Both the position numbers and the translations under genes were made by a program. Below, one piece after another: positions 6,864-12,142 of a stretch of 23,456 nucleotides of DNA. Below the pieces are notes generated by a model that saw nothing but the letters and a program-made list of their open reading frames with translations, was not told the DNA's origin and made no database searches. The DNA is from DATDSR01 sp038062165 (GTDB taxonomy: Bacteria > Patescibacteriota > Minisyncoccia > Phycocordibacterales > DATDSR01). The stretch is taken from positions 1-23,456 of the forward strand of contig JBBTXQ010000024.1 of NCBI GenBank assembly GCA_038062165.1. The letters run 5' to 3'. Within the stretch, counting starts at the first letter, position 1; each line of letters starts with the position of its first letter.

Positions 6864-7028
6864 CTATTCGTCCTCCTTCTCTTCGACGAGGAGGCCCGTG
6901 GTCTTATCCACGGAAAGGACCTTACCTTCATCGTCGACGATCGAGAACACGCGTACACCCAGAGCCACGAAAGATCCATCCCCCGCGAGCCCAGGGGGCT
7001 TTTGACCAACTGCGTATCCTTCTGTCAC
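6864..7028 (-). CDS. 54-aa protein of unknown function
   Basis: Starts with GTG at 7028 behind a strong purine-rich ribosome binding site (GGAGGGGAGGG). Reads VTEGYAVGQKPPGLAGDGSF, then VALGVRVFSIVDDEGKVLSV, and ends in an acidic tail (LVEEKEDE). The middle looks like a short beta hairpin. Codon use is GC-rich at third positions, as in the other small single-unit genes here. It has its own promoter (7097-7124) and terminator. The plus-strand frame covering the same bases has no ribosome binding site and is judged the shadow. Confidence 0.7.
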   Translation of the reverse strand: MTEGYAVGQKPPGLAGDGSFVALGVRVFSIVDDEGKVLSVDKTTGLLVEEKEDE

Positions 7029-7096
7029 TTCTCCCTCCCCTCCGACAACGCCTGAACTATCCGGCGCTCTCGTGCGGGAGGGAATATCTGGGTACT

Positions 7097-7124
7097 AAGT
7101 TACTCTTTTTAAATACAGAGTCAA
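7097..7124 (-). promoter_or_regulatory. Sigma70-like promoter of the 54-aa gene
   Basis: Minus strand TTGACT (7119-7124), 16-nt spacer, TAACTT (7097-7102). The leader would be about 60 nt. The box and about 25 downstream bases resemble the minus-strand promoter at 8300-8327. Confidence 0.55.
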
Positions 7125-7238
7125 GAGCCGATACTGAAAAAAGGTTTCTCCGCCTGGTGGCAAAACACAGGAAAAAGACAGCCTTCTCCGGCGGCTAGAA
7201 ACGGCTCAAAATCAGCTTATTTTACTACACATTGCACC

Positions 7239-7267
7239 TTGACTTTCGTTAAGGAGTTTGATATACT
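7239..7267 (+). promoter_or_regulatory. Strong promoter of unit 1 (shared with unit 2)
   Basis: TTGACT (7239-7244), 17-nt spacer, TATACT (7262-7267). The copy at 11384-11412 is nearly identical including spacer and early transcribed bases, so promoter and leader were duplicated together. Confidence 0.85.
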
Positions 7268-7302
7268 TATGGCATATTTGTTCTTTATATTCTACCCCGA
7301 TT

Positions 7303-7370
7303 CCGTGGCTCTATTTGAGGTCATTTATGTGACTTGAAATAGGGTCACGGATAAACCAGCGTCCCGCTGG
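7303..7370 (+). ncRNA. Structured 5' leader RNA, copy 1
   Basis: Hairpin 1: 14-bp stem CCGTGGCTCTATTT with AAATAGGGTCACGG (7303-7350), carrying an inner 6-bp stem AGGTCA/TGACTT. Then ATAAA and hairpin 2: CCAGCG/CGCTGG with loop TCC (7356-7370). The conserved tail AGTCC leads to the ribosome binding site of the first small ORF. Copies at 11448 and 12143 keep all three stems despite base changes, which points to selection on RNA structure. It is a candidate cis-regulatory RNA; ligand or partner unknown. Confidence 0.75.
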
Positions 7371-7394
7371 AGTCCAAGGAGAATGGAGGAGATG

Positions 7395-7517
7395 ATGACT
7401 GCCACCAAGAAGGCAACGATCGAGGGCGAAGTGAAGTATTTCCCGTACCGAACGGCCCAGGTCCAGGAGCGCTTCCTCACGCTCGACCGTGACTTGCTCA
7501 AGGACTTGGATGGATAA
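7395..7517 (+). CDS. 40-aa basic/acidic small protein, first ORF of unit 1
   Basis: MTATKKATIEGEVKYFPYRT then AQVQERFLTLDRDLLKDLDG; not recognised. Start is one of two adjacent ATGs (7392 or 7395) behind GGAGGAG, so the protein may have one extra Met. Third codon positions are strongly G/C. The stop overlaps the start of the next ORF (ATGGATAA), a classic coupled arrangement. It sits directly behind the structured leader. Confidence 0.65.
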   Translation: MTATKKATIEGEVKYFPYRTAQVQERFLTLDRDLLKDLDG

Positions 7518-7635
7518 CCACGTCGTGTACGGCGTGACCATGCCCGAGTACCTCGCCAACCAGGGTACCGTCTACATCAAGTTCAGCGACTCCCACGTGT
7601 ATTTCGGCCGCAAGGTCGTGGAGGAGCGCTGGTAG
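7510..7635 (+). CDS. 41-aa small protein, second ORF of unit 1
   Basis: MDNHVVYGVTMPEYLANQGT then VYIKFSDSHVYFGRKVVEER-W. Reads like a small beta-strand-rich domain. Starts 8 nt before the end of the preceding ORF, so translation is coupled. The two ORFs might be one ancestral protein split by a frameshift, but each has a proper start and stop and the overlap is of the usual coupled type. Function unknown. Confidence 0.6.
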   Translation: MDNHVVYGVTMPEYLANQGTVYIKFSDSHVYFGRKVVEERW

Positions 7636-7640
7636 GCGAG

Positions 7641-7760
7641 TAGTACAGGAGGCGTCCTGATAAAATAAACGCCGGTTAGGGACTTTTCCGAAAACAAAGT
7701 CCGCATCATTGAGTTCACCTTTCGACAAGCTCAAGGCAAGTCAAAAGATGAGCTGATAGA
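7641..7760 (+). ncRNA. 3' structured element with candidate pseudoknot, copy 1
   Basis: Starts 5 nt after the stop codon. CAGG/CCTG hairpin (7646-7649, 7656-7659) has GGCG in its loop that can pair with CGCC (7670-7673) across an A-rich linker: an H-type pseudoknot. Next comes the hairpin GGACTTT/AAAGTCC (7680-7702), then AGTTCA/TGAGCT with a longer insert, ending in GAGCTGATAGAT. The same series follows the unrelated ORF of unit 2 at 12012. Possible roles: mRNA stability, processing between cistrons, or coupling to the next leader. Confidence 0.65.
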
Positions 7761-7778
7761 TGAAAAGTTCTTTCAAAA

Positions 7779-7831
7779 GTTCTGTAGCGATTTTTCATTC
7801 TGATTTTCGGAATTGAAAACTGCTACAGAAC
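7779..7831 (+). promoter_or_regulatory. Long leader hairpin before the zinc-binding protein gene
   Basis: GTTCTGTAGC (7779-7788) pairs perfectly with GCTACAGAAC (7822-7831); an inner TTTTCA/TGAAAA stem extends it. It separates the 3' element of unit 1 from the next gene and leaves its ribosome binding site just outside the stem. Confidence 0.6.
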
Positions 7832-7858
7832 ACAAGTTAGCAGAGAAAGAGAGTAGCG

Positions 7859-8173
7859 ATGACCTGCGACTTCGACGAGGCGTGGATCGGAAGATGCAAA
7901 ACGGTTGTCCATGGAAAGGGCAATCGCTGCGAGAAACACAAAGACAAGGTTTGCATCTCGTGTGGTCAACCGGCCACGCAGAGCTGCGGCGAGACGGGTC
8001 AGTTCGTCTGTGGCGAGCCTCTGTGTGACAACTGCGAGCACACAACCTTCGCGGATGGCTACAACGGCGGCGTCGGCTTTAATCAGCGACCTCTTCCCGC
8101 CGGAATGAAGCGACACGTCAAGAAAACCGAGCAAAGGCACAGGCCCTGGTACACTCGCGAGGAAGCTCATTAG
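7859..8173 (+). CDS. Cys/His-rich zinc-binding (B-box-like) protein
   Basis: 104 aa. A Cys/His series from residue ~13 to ~60 (C..., CEKHKDKVCISCGQPATQ, SCGETGQFVC, PLCDNCEH) has spacing resembling a B-box or treble-clef zinc finger with two metal sites. The C-terminus is basic (MKRHVKKTEQRHRPWYTREE). Possible nucleic-acid or protein binding; function unknown. Ribosome binding site AGAAAGAGAG lies upstream. Last gene of unit 1, closed by the terminator at 8226. GC-rich codon use, unlike the AT-rich metabolic genes. Confidence 0.75.
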   Translation: MTCDFDEAWIGRCKTVVHGKGNRCEKHKDKVCISCGQPATQSCGETGQFVCGEPLCDNCEHTTFADGYNGGVGFNQRPLPAGMKRHVKKTEQRHRPWYTREEAH

Positions 8174-8225
8174 CTCGAGAAGAGGCTGCGCGATGACACT
8201 CGTTTCGGACAAGCAACTCTTCAAA

Positions 8226-8256
8226 GGCCCGCCGGGAACAATCCGGTGGGTCTTTT
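8226..8256 (+). terminator. Rho-independent terminator of unit 1
   Basis: 10-bp stem GGCCCGCCGG/CCGGTGGGTC (two G-T pairs), 7-nt loop, then TCTTTT. Confidence 0.85.
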
Positions 8257-8299
8257 CAATTCCATAAAATTTGAAAACTGTTTGGTTTGTTGAGGAACT

Positions 8300-8327
8300 A
8301 AACTACTCTTCTTAGATACAAAGTCAA
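8300..8327 (-). promoter_or_regulatory. Minus-strand promoter-like copy without a gene
   Basis: TTGACT (8322-8327), 16-nt spacer, TAGTTT (8300-8305), matching the promoter of the 54-aa gene at 7097-7124 over the boxes and spacer. Downstream on this strand lie only the terminator and antisense of the zinc-protein gene, so it looks orphaned, perhaps by insertion of unit 1. Confidence 0.4.
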
Positions 8328-8358
8328 CCTCTTGTGGTCATTAATATTTCCTCTGTTA

Positions 8359-8430
8359 TGCTCCCGGAGGGACTCGAACCCCCAACTTTTGCTTCGAAGG
8401 CAAAAATGATATCCATTTCACCACGGGAGC
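8359..8430 (-). tRNA. tRNA-Arg(TCG)
   Basis: Acceptor GCTCCCG/CGGGAGC, anticodon stem TTTGC/GCAAA with loop CTTCGAA (anticodon TCG), T-arm GGGGG-TTCGAGT-CCCTC, discriminator A, no CCA. It lies 14 nt from the left att core. In the inferred uninserted chromosome it stands 14 nt behind tRNA-Gly(GCC), probably sharing its promoter. Confidence 0.95.
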
Positions 8431-8443
8431 ATTATTATTCACA

Positions 8444-8448
8444 GTGCG
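8444..8448. other. Left attachment junction (attR-like)
   Basis: GTGCG with host bases TTCACA to its left and TTTGTTTGACC, the continuation of the integrase frame, to its right. The same five bases stand at 17062-17066. The exact crossover dinucleotide cannot be read from one genome. Confidence 0.7.
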
Positions 8449-8649
8449 TTTGTTTGACCAGGCGCGAACCTATTTCAAAAAAAAGTGATCGCGCCTGTCC
8501 CTAAATTCCCCGCGGGGTGGTGTGACGGACGCCTCATTGAAAAAGGTGTCTCCGTCCGCCTCACCTCTGGACAAGCCAGAGGTGGCCGCTTCACGCCAGC
8601 CCCGCCATGCCCTTTCGGATTTTCGCGCGGTCGGTCGGGAATTATGGAT
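8444..8649 (+). repeat. 206-bp repeat A, left copy (inverted partner at 15192-15397)
   Basis: Identical base for base to the reverse complement of 15192-15397. Its first 45 nt are the missing end of the integrase frame (stop TGA at 8486-8488). The rest is noncoding and rich in hairpins: GGCGCGA...TCGCGCC, CCCCGCGGGG, GACGGA...TCCGTC and CACCTCTGG-ACAAG-CCAGAGGTG. The ORFs that cross it on both strands are unconvincing. Confidence 0.95.
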
Positions 8650-8846
8650 ATGGCGGGGCACATACTGGCGTGGCGGCTGGCCCGCGAGTCTCCTCCATAA
8701 GTTATGTGGTATATCGTAGCTCTTTTTCCTCTCTACGTCCACTTACTCCAGAGCCTCGCGGGCAGGCGGAGGAGACTCTATTATTGTGTTTCCGCCTGGT
8801 GGCGGAAACACGGGGGAGGATGCGGGAACGGGAAAGATACTAGGGG
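8650..8846. other. GC-rich noncoding stretch with inverted repeats
   Basis: No convincing gene. Contains an 11-bp inverted repeat GAGTCTCCTCC (8686-8696) / GGAGGAGACTC (8768-8778), an alternative 9-bp pair GCCCGCGAG (8680-8688) / CTCGCGGGC (8755-8763), and the short palindrome at 8788. Short ORFs here have no ribosome binding sites. Confidence 0.5.
8788..8809. repeat. Short dispersed palindrome (3 copies in window)
   Basis: GTTTCCGCC, loop TGGT, GGCGGAAAC, a perfect 9-bp stem followed by ACGGG. Related copies TCCGCCTGGTGGC..AAACAC stand near 7152 (outside the element) and 9972 (inside), with decayed right arms. Confidence 0.65.
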
Positions 8847-8875
8847 TTTACTATCAACATATTTATACCTATACT
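8847..8875 (+). promoter_or_regulatory. Promoter of the helical-repeat gene, leaderless
   Basis: TTTACT (8847-8852), 17-nt spacer, TATACT (8870-8875), then 7 nt to the ATG at 8883. No ribosome binding site, so a leaderless mRNA is expected. Confidence 0.7.
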
Positions 8876-8882
8876 TAATCGT

Positions 8883-9971
8883 ATGACCGAAGCAAAAAGA
8901 GATACCCCAACTCAGCCTGATTCTGAACAAAATGCGGAAGAAGCAAGTAAAATTAATAGTGCCTGCGTTGCCCTACAGATGGATTCCGCTCGATTTCCAG
9001 AATACATGGAGAGAAAAGTTGATCGTTCCTTGCATAGCAAAATAGCGTTGAAGTTAATCTCGATTAGAAAAACAGAATCTCTCATCCTGAATTTAGGTTT
9101 ATTTAAGGAACTAGATCATGAAGTCGCAATAAAATTATGTGAGGTTGGACTTGGTTGGGAAGTCGTTGCTAATTTAGAGAAGTTCAAAATTGATGATTCC
9201 AAGGTACTGGCCCTCAAATTGATTGAAACAGGGCAGACTGCTGCTCTCGCAGCACACATGGAAAAATTTATGGATCTAGATCATCAAGAAATAGCATCAA
9301 GAATGATTGAGGCAGGAGGTGGACTTAATGTTATCAGGTATTCGCCTAATTTCCGTGGTTTAACGGATGCCACGTTGCAAGTATTAGAGAAGATAAAGCG
9401 GGATGAAGAAGAATCTAGTTCAAAACCAAAAAGTGATCACGGAAGCGAGTCCGCATCCCAACTTCTATCTCACCCCAAAGACTATCCACGTGTATTGGCA
9501 GGGATTGATTCTGCTCTACACAGAAAAACTGCACTAGAATTGATTTATTTGCGTGACAGTGAAAATGTGCTATCAAATTTGGGTTATTTCAAAAATCTTG
9601 ATCCACGAGAAGTCATTACTGAATTACTCAAAGAAAAACAAAGCCATCTTATTTTAAAGCACTTAGAAAGGTTCAAGGGCATTGATCTACAAGAAGTCAT
9701 AATAAAACTGATCGAGATAGGACGTGGTGAAGAAGTCGTTGACCATTTAACTAAGCTTCCAAACGTGAACAAAGCTATCGCTTTCAAGTTAATTGAAAAA
9801 GGGTTTGCCTGGGCTGTGGCACGAAACCTAGAAAAACTCCCGCTATTGAATCATCAAGAAATAGCAGCAAAAATGATTGAGACAGGGCAGGGCCAACGTG
9901 TTTATTTAACCCTGGAGAAATTTAAAGGCCTAGACGCTGAAACTTTGGCCAAAATAGAAACAATGAAATAG
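8883..9971 (+). CDS. Alpha-helical repeat protein with internal duplication, unknown function
   Basis: 362 aa, soluble, no signal peptide. Built of about 31-33-residue units of the form 'hhhhLeKFKxLDhqEIAxKMIExGqg', for example AAHMEKFMDLDHQEIASRMI and NLEKLPLLNHQEIAAKMIET. The N-terminal (about 28-172) and C-terminal (about 203-362) arrays resemble each other, including the openers ALQMDSARFPEYM / LLSHPKDYPRVL and LHSKIALKLISIR / LHRKTALELIYLR. A charged linker joins them (about 175-200). Such solenoids usually bind proteins; HEAT- or TPR-like, but I cannot place the family. AT-rich like host metabolic genes. First gene of the integrated element on its left side. Confidence 0.8.
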   Translation: MTEAKRDTPTQPDSEQNAEEASKINSACVALQMDSARFPEYMERKVDRSLHSKIALKLISIRKTESLILNLGLFKELDHEVAIKLCEVGLGWEVVANLEKFKIDDSKVLALKLIETGQTAALAAHMEKFMDLDHQEIASRMIEAGGGLNVIRYSPNFRGLTDATLQVLEKIKRDEEESSSKPKSDHGSESASQLLSHPKDYPRVLAGIDSALHRKTALELIYLRDSENVLSNLGYFKNLDPREVITELLKEKQSHLILKHLERFKGIDLQEVIIKLIEIGRGEEVVDHLTKLPNVNKAIAFKLIEKGFAWAVARNLEKLPLLNHQEIAAKMIETGQGQRVYLTLEKFKGLDAETLAKIETMK

Positions 9972-10091
9972 TTCCGCCTGGTGGCAGAAACACGGGAGAG
10001 AAAATACCATGGTCGCTGGTGCGTCGTATCATGTGTCCTTGCCCCGTCCTCCCGCGCGCGGACAATGCGCCGCTTCGCAGCGTTTGCTCCC
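9972..10091. other. Intergenic, remnant palindrome, no gene seen
   Basis: Begins with a copy of the short repeat (TTCCGCCTGGTGGCAGAAAC), followed by GC-rich sequence with a small inverted pair (GCGCCGC/GCAGCG). Convergent position between the helical-repeat gene and the racemase; may supply terminators, though no T-tract is clear. Confidence 0.45.
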
Positions 10092-10781
10092 TTAGTTCAA
10101 GATCATCTCTACTGTCGCATCAGCAAATATCTTCATCGTGTCGAATATCTTTAGTTTAGAGTGTTGAGGAATAAGCAACTGCAAATCGGTACAAGCAAGT
10201 ATTACGCAATCGACATTTTTACCCTCAAAATCATTAATGATACCAATGAGCTCGTCTCGATCACGGTTTTTCTGCTGACCCGTGACAAGATTGAGAATAA
10301 ATTTACCCATTCTAGCTTGTTGTAATTCGTCAGGGGCAACATACTCAATGCCATGCTCCGCAAAAGCTGTTTCGTATAGCTTATTCTTGATCGTTGCGGA
10401 GGTAGAAACTATGCCAACCCGATTCATATTCTCTTGTTTCAGAAACTTCACCATTTCTTCCACAATACTCAAAACAGGAACCGAAACTGATTCTCTGATT
10501 TGTTTGATAAATACATGCAGAGAATTGCATGGCATAACGATAAACTCCGCTCCGGCTTTTTCAAGCCTCTGCGCTTCGGTTGTGAGGTATGGAATATATC
10601 GCTCGGCACCCTCGCTTCTCAAGATGAGATCTTCTTCAATTTGATAAGGCAAAGGAACCGAAGAAATAATGATTCCCGGGCGAGCAGTTTTATCCTTTTT
10701 GCTAGACGAAAAGACTATGTCGAGATAAAACTCCGAAGTTGTTTCTGGCCCTAGTCCGCCAATGATGCCAACGGTTTTCAT
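10092..10781 (-). CDS. Aspartate/glutamate racemase family protein
   Basis: PLP-independent amino-acid racemase family, 229 aa, the usual size. The N-terminus KTVGIIGGLGPETTSEFY matches the aspartate-racemase signature. The two catalytic cysteines are present in VMPCNSLH (C85) and LACTDL (C197), and the middle VPVLSIVEE / RVGIVSTSATI blocks are in order. It likely interconverts L- and D-Asp (or Glu/another amino acid) for cell-wall or other use; the substrate cannot be fixed. It is cargo of the integrative element. ATG at 10781 has no clear ribosome binding site; a TAAGCT lies 6 nt upstream as a poor -10. Confidence 0.88.
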   Translation of the reverse strand: MKTVGIIGGLGPETTSEFYLDIVFSSSKKDKTARPGIIISSVPLPYQIEEDLILRSEGAERYIPYLTTEAQRLEKAGAEFIVMPCNSLHVFIKQIRESVSVPVLSIVEEMVKFLKQENMNRVGIVSTSATIKNKLYETAFAEHGIEYVAPDELQQARMGKFILNLVTGQQKNRDRDELIGIINDFEGKNVDCVILACTDLQLLIPQHSKLKIFDTMKIFADATVEMILN

Positions 10782-10831
10782 AAAAGTAGCTTATCAGAAC
10801 TTTTTCGGTTATTCCACTGCGAAAAAGAAAA

Positions 10832-10859
10832 GAGGCATGTCGCTTGTGCGTCATGCCTC
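10832..10859 (-). terminator. Rho-independent terminator of the 122-aa gene
   Basis: Minus strand GAGGCATG/CATGCCTC, 12-nt loop with further partial pairing, followed by TTTTCTTTTTC. Confidence 0.85.
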
Positions 10860-10888
10860 GGGGTTAGACTCATCGCCTAACCCCGAGG
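10856..10888. repeat. 12-bp perfect inverted repeat overlapping the terminator
   Basis: CCTCGGGGTTAG (10856-10867) / CTAACCCCGAGG (10877-10888). It shares four bases with the terminator stem, so the two hairpins compete at their bases. It could be a read-through control or only a tandem terminator. Confidence 0.6.
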
Positions 10889-10906
10889 GGTAGGCGTGAG
10901 CGGGTG

Positions 10907-11275
10907 CTACGGCTGGATCGGCGCGTTGAGCGGCTTCTTGAAGACCTGGGTGAGAATCGCGCTCGACAGTCCCGGCTTCCTGGTCTCGTTCTCCATGATC
11001 TCGAGCAACCGCTTGCAAGCGGCCGTCGCGCGGAGATAAAAGCCTTCATCCCAGGAATACCCGATGATCGCAATATAGGACACACCCGCTTCGTGGAAGT
11101 AGCCGAGTGACAGTTGAGCCTCGGCAACCTCCCTTCTCACGTTCATGTCCGTCGGACGCATCAGGCTCGCGCTTACGTAGTGGTTCAGCGCTTCCTGCAG
11201 GTTGCCGGTCTTGCGGGCTTTCTTGGCTTCCCGCAGATGTGACTGATACAACGCATCATCTCTCTTGCTCATCAT
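10907..11275 (-). CDS. Small TPR-like helical protein
   Basis: 122 aa. Residues about 8-75 read as two or three tetratricopeptide-like helix pairs (AKKARKTGNLQEALNHYVSA, REVAEAQLSLGYFHEAGVSY). The C-terminal part continues helical (LRATAACKRLLEIMENETRK). Probably a protein-binding adaptor; partner unknown. ATG at 11275, or the next ATG, behind a textbook GAGGAGG. GC-rich codons. Stand-alone unit: promoter at 11340-11367, terminator at 10832, divergent from unit 2. The 109-aa gene at 22727 has a similar general look (helical, RQAICFVRP) and may be a distant relative. Confidence 0.78.
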   Translation of the reverse strand: MMSKRDDALYQSHLREAKKARKTGNLQEALNHYVSASLMRPTDMNVRREVAEAQLSLGYFHEAGVSYIAIIGYSWDEGFYLRATAACKRLLEIMENETRKPGLSSAILTQVFKKPLNAPIQP

Positions 11276-11339
11276 ACACCTCCTCGGGTTTGTTTCGACC
11301 GGCTCGGGATGAGACGGGAAACCTAGACCGATTTATTGA

Positions 11340-11367
11340 AGTATAGCAGGTTAATTTTAAATGTAAA
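11340..11367 (-). promoter_or_regulatory. Promoter of the TPR-like gene
   Basis: Minus strand TTTACA (11362-11367), 16-nt spacer, TATACT (11340-11345). Divergent from the unit 2 promoter, whose -35 starts 17 bp away. Confidence 0.75.
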
Positions 11368-11383
11368 TACTACAAACTGCACC

Positions 11384-11412
11384 TTGACTTTCGTCAAGGG
11401 TTTTGATATACT
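11384..11412 (+). promoter_or_regulatory. Strong promoter of unit 2
   Basis: TTGACT (11384-11389), 17-nt spacer, TATACT (11407-11412). Nearly identical to the unit 1 promoter at 7239, including the spacer (TTCGT-AAGG) and the bases up to the leader hairpin. Confidence 0.85.
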
Positions 11413-11447
11413 TACGGCATACTTGTTCTTTACACTACTACCTTATT

Positions 11448-11516
11448 CCGTGGCTCTATTTGAGGTCATTTTTAGTGGCTTGAAATAGGGTCACGGGTAA
11501 ACCAGCGTCCCGCTGG
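11448..11516 (+). ncRNA. Structured 5' leader RNA, copy 2
   Basis: Same fold as copy 1: CCGTGGCTCTATTT/AAATAGGGTCACGG (11448-11496), inner AGGTCA/TGGCTT (a U-A pair of copy 1 becomes U-G), then CCAGCG/CGCTGG with loop TCC (11502-11516). The inner loop differs in sequence and length while the stems stay paired. Confidence 0.75.
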
Positions 11517-11548
11517 AATCCAATCGCTCAAGGCAAAAGGGGGCTATC

Positions 11549-12007
11549 GTGCGCATTCTCGTCGTCGAGGACAACAAGAAGCATATGCAGGACGCAGTTG
11601 CCGCGGCCAAGGAGTTCGACATCGAGCTCGTCACCGCCACCACCGTGGAAGAGGCTTCGAGGATGTTGCGACCCTCTGACATCTTGCCTGCTGTGGATGG
11701 TGTCGTCACCGACCTGTTCATGCCGTTCACGAGTCGTCCGCCCTACAATGCCGACGATCAGCCGTGTGGACTCTCGGTCGTCCTCAAGGCCCAGAAGGCG
11801 GGCATCCCCGTCATCATCTGCACCGCTGGCTCTCACCACGGGATCAAGTACCAGTGGGTGTGCGATCTCGGAAGGTCTCTCGGTTGGCCGGAGATGGCCG
11901 ACTCCTCCTTCGACAACTACAAGGATGCCGAGACGAAGAACTGGCAGGGAGCGTTCAAGAAGCTCCTCGGAATCATCACGGGAGAAAAAGAATCCGACGA
12001 GGAGTAG
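11549..12007 (+). CDS. Stand-alone receiver (REC) domain protein
   Basis: 152 aa. CheY-like receiver domain with acidic pair E7/D8 (ILVVEDN), phosphoacceptor D55 in GVVTDLFMP, and switch T92 in IICTAG. The conserved lysine after beta-5 is not in its usual place, and an unusual segment (SHHGIKYQWVCDLGRSLGWP) is inserted between beta-4 and the last helices. It has no output domain, so it would act by protein contact, or may not be phosphorylated at all. No histidine kinase is in the window. GTG start at 11549 behind AAGGGGG. Very GC-rich codons. It is the exchanged ORF of unit 2, placed between the conserved leader and the conserved 3' element. Confidence 0.8.
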   Translation: MRILVVEDNKKHMQDAVAAAKEFDIELVTATTVEEASRMLRPSDILPAVDGVVTDLFMPFTSRPPYNADDQPCGLSVVLKAQKAGIPVIICTAGSHHGIKYQWVCDLGRSLGWPEMADSSFDNYKDAETKNWQGAFKKLLGIITGEKESDEE

Positions 12008-12011
12008 GGTA

Positions 12012-12125
12012 TAGTACAGGAGGCGAACCTGACAAAACGCCGGTTAGGGACTTTTCCGAAAATAAAGTCCGCATCATTGAGCTCATTATCAAAAATAGTG
12101 AGCTGATAGATACAAGTTCTTTAAA
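12012..12125 (+). ncRNA. 3' structured element with candidate pseudoknot, copy 2
   Basis: Starts shortly after the REC stop codon. CAGG/CCTG (12017-12020, 12028-12031) with loop GGCG (12022-12025) pairing to CGCC (12038-12041) over an A-rich linker. Then GGACTTT/AAAGTCC (12048-12070) and AGCTCA/TGAGCT, where copy 1 has AGTTCA, a G-U to G-C change that keeps pairing. It is followed, as in copy 1, by GAGCTGATAGAT and AGTTCTTT. Confidence 0.65.
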
Positions 12126-12142
12126 AACTACTGCTTAAAATT

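Noticed and set aside
6750..7055. Plus-strand ORF of 101 codons
   Set aside because: No ribosome binding site; it overlaps the 54-aa minus-strand gene, which has a GTG, strong ribosome binding site, promoter and terminator.
7641..7760. Self-cleaving ribozyme (hammerhead-like, because of CTGATAA and GAAAA)
   Set aside because: The CTGANGA and GAAA core with three helices cannot be assembled, and the second copy has CTGACAA.
7823..8224. Minus-strand ORF of 133 codons opposite the zinc-binding protein
   Set aside because: The plus strand has ribosome binding site, Cys/His zinc pattern and terminator; the long antisense frame is a by-product of GC-rich codons.
10004..10030. A further att core, from TGGTGCG near 10013
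   Set aside because: Only seven bases agree with the core region and none of the flanking arms match; expected by chance in GC-rich sequence.
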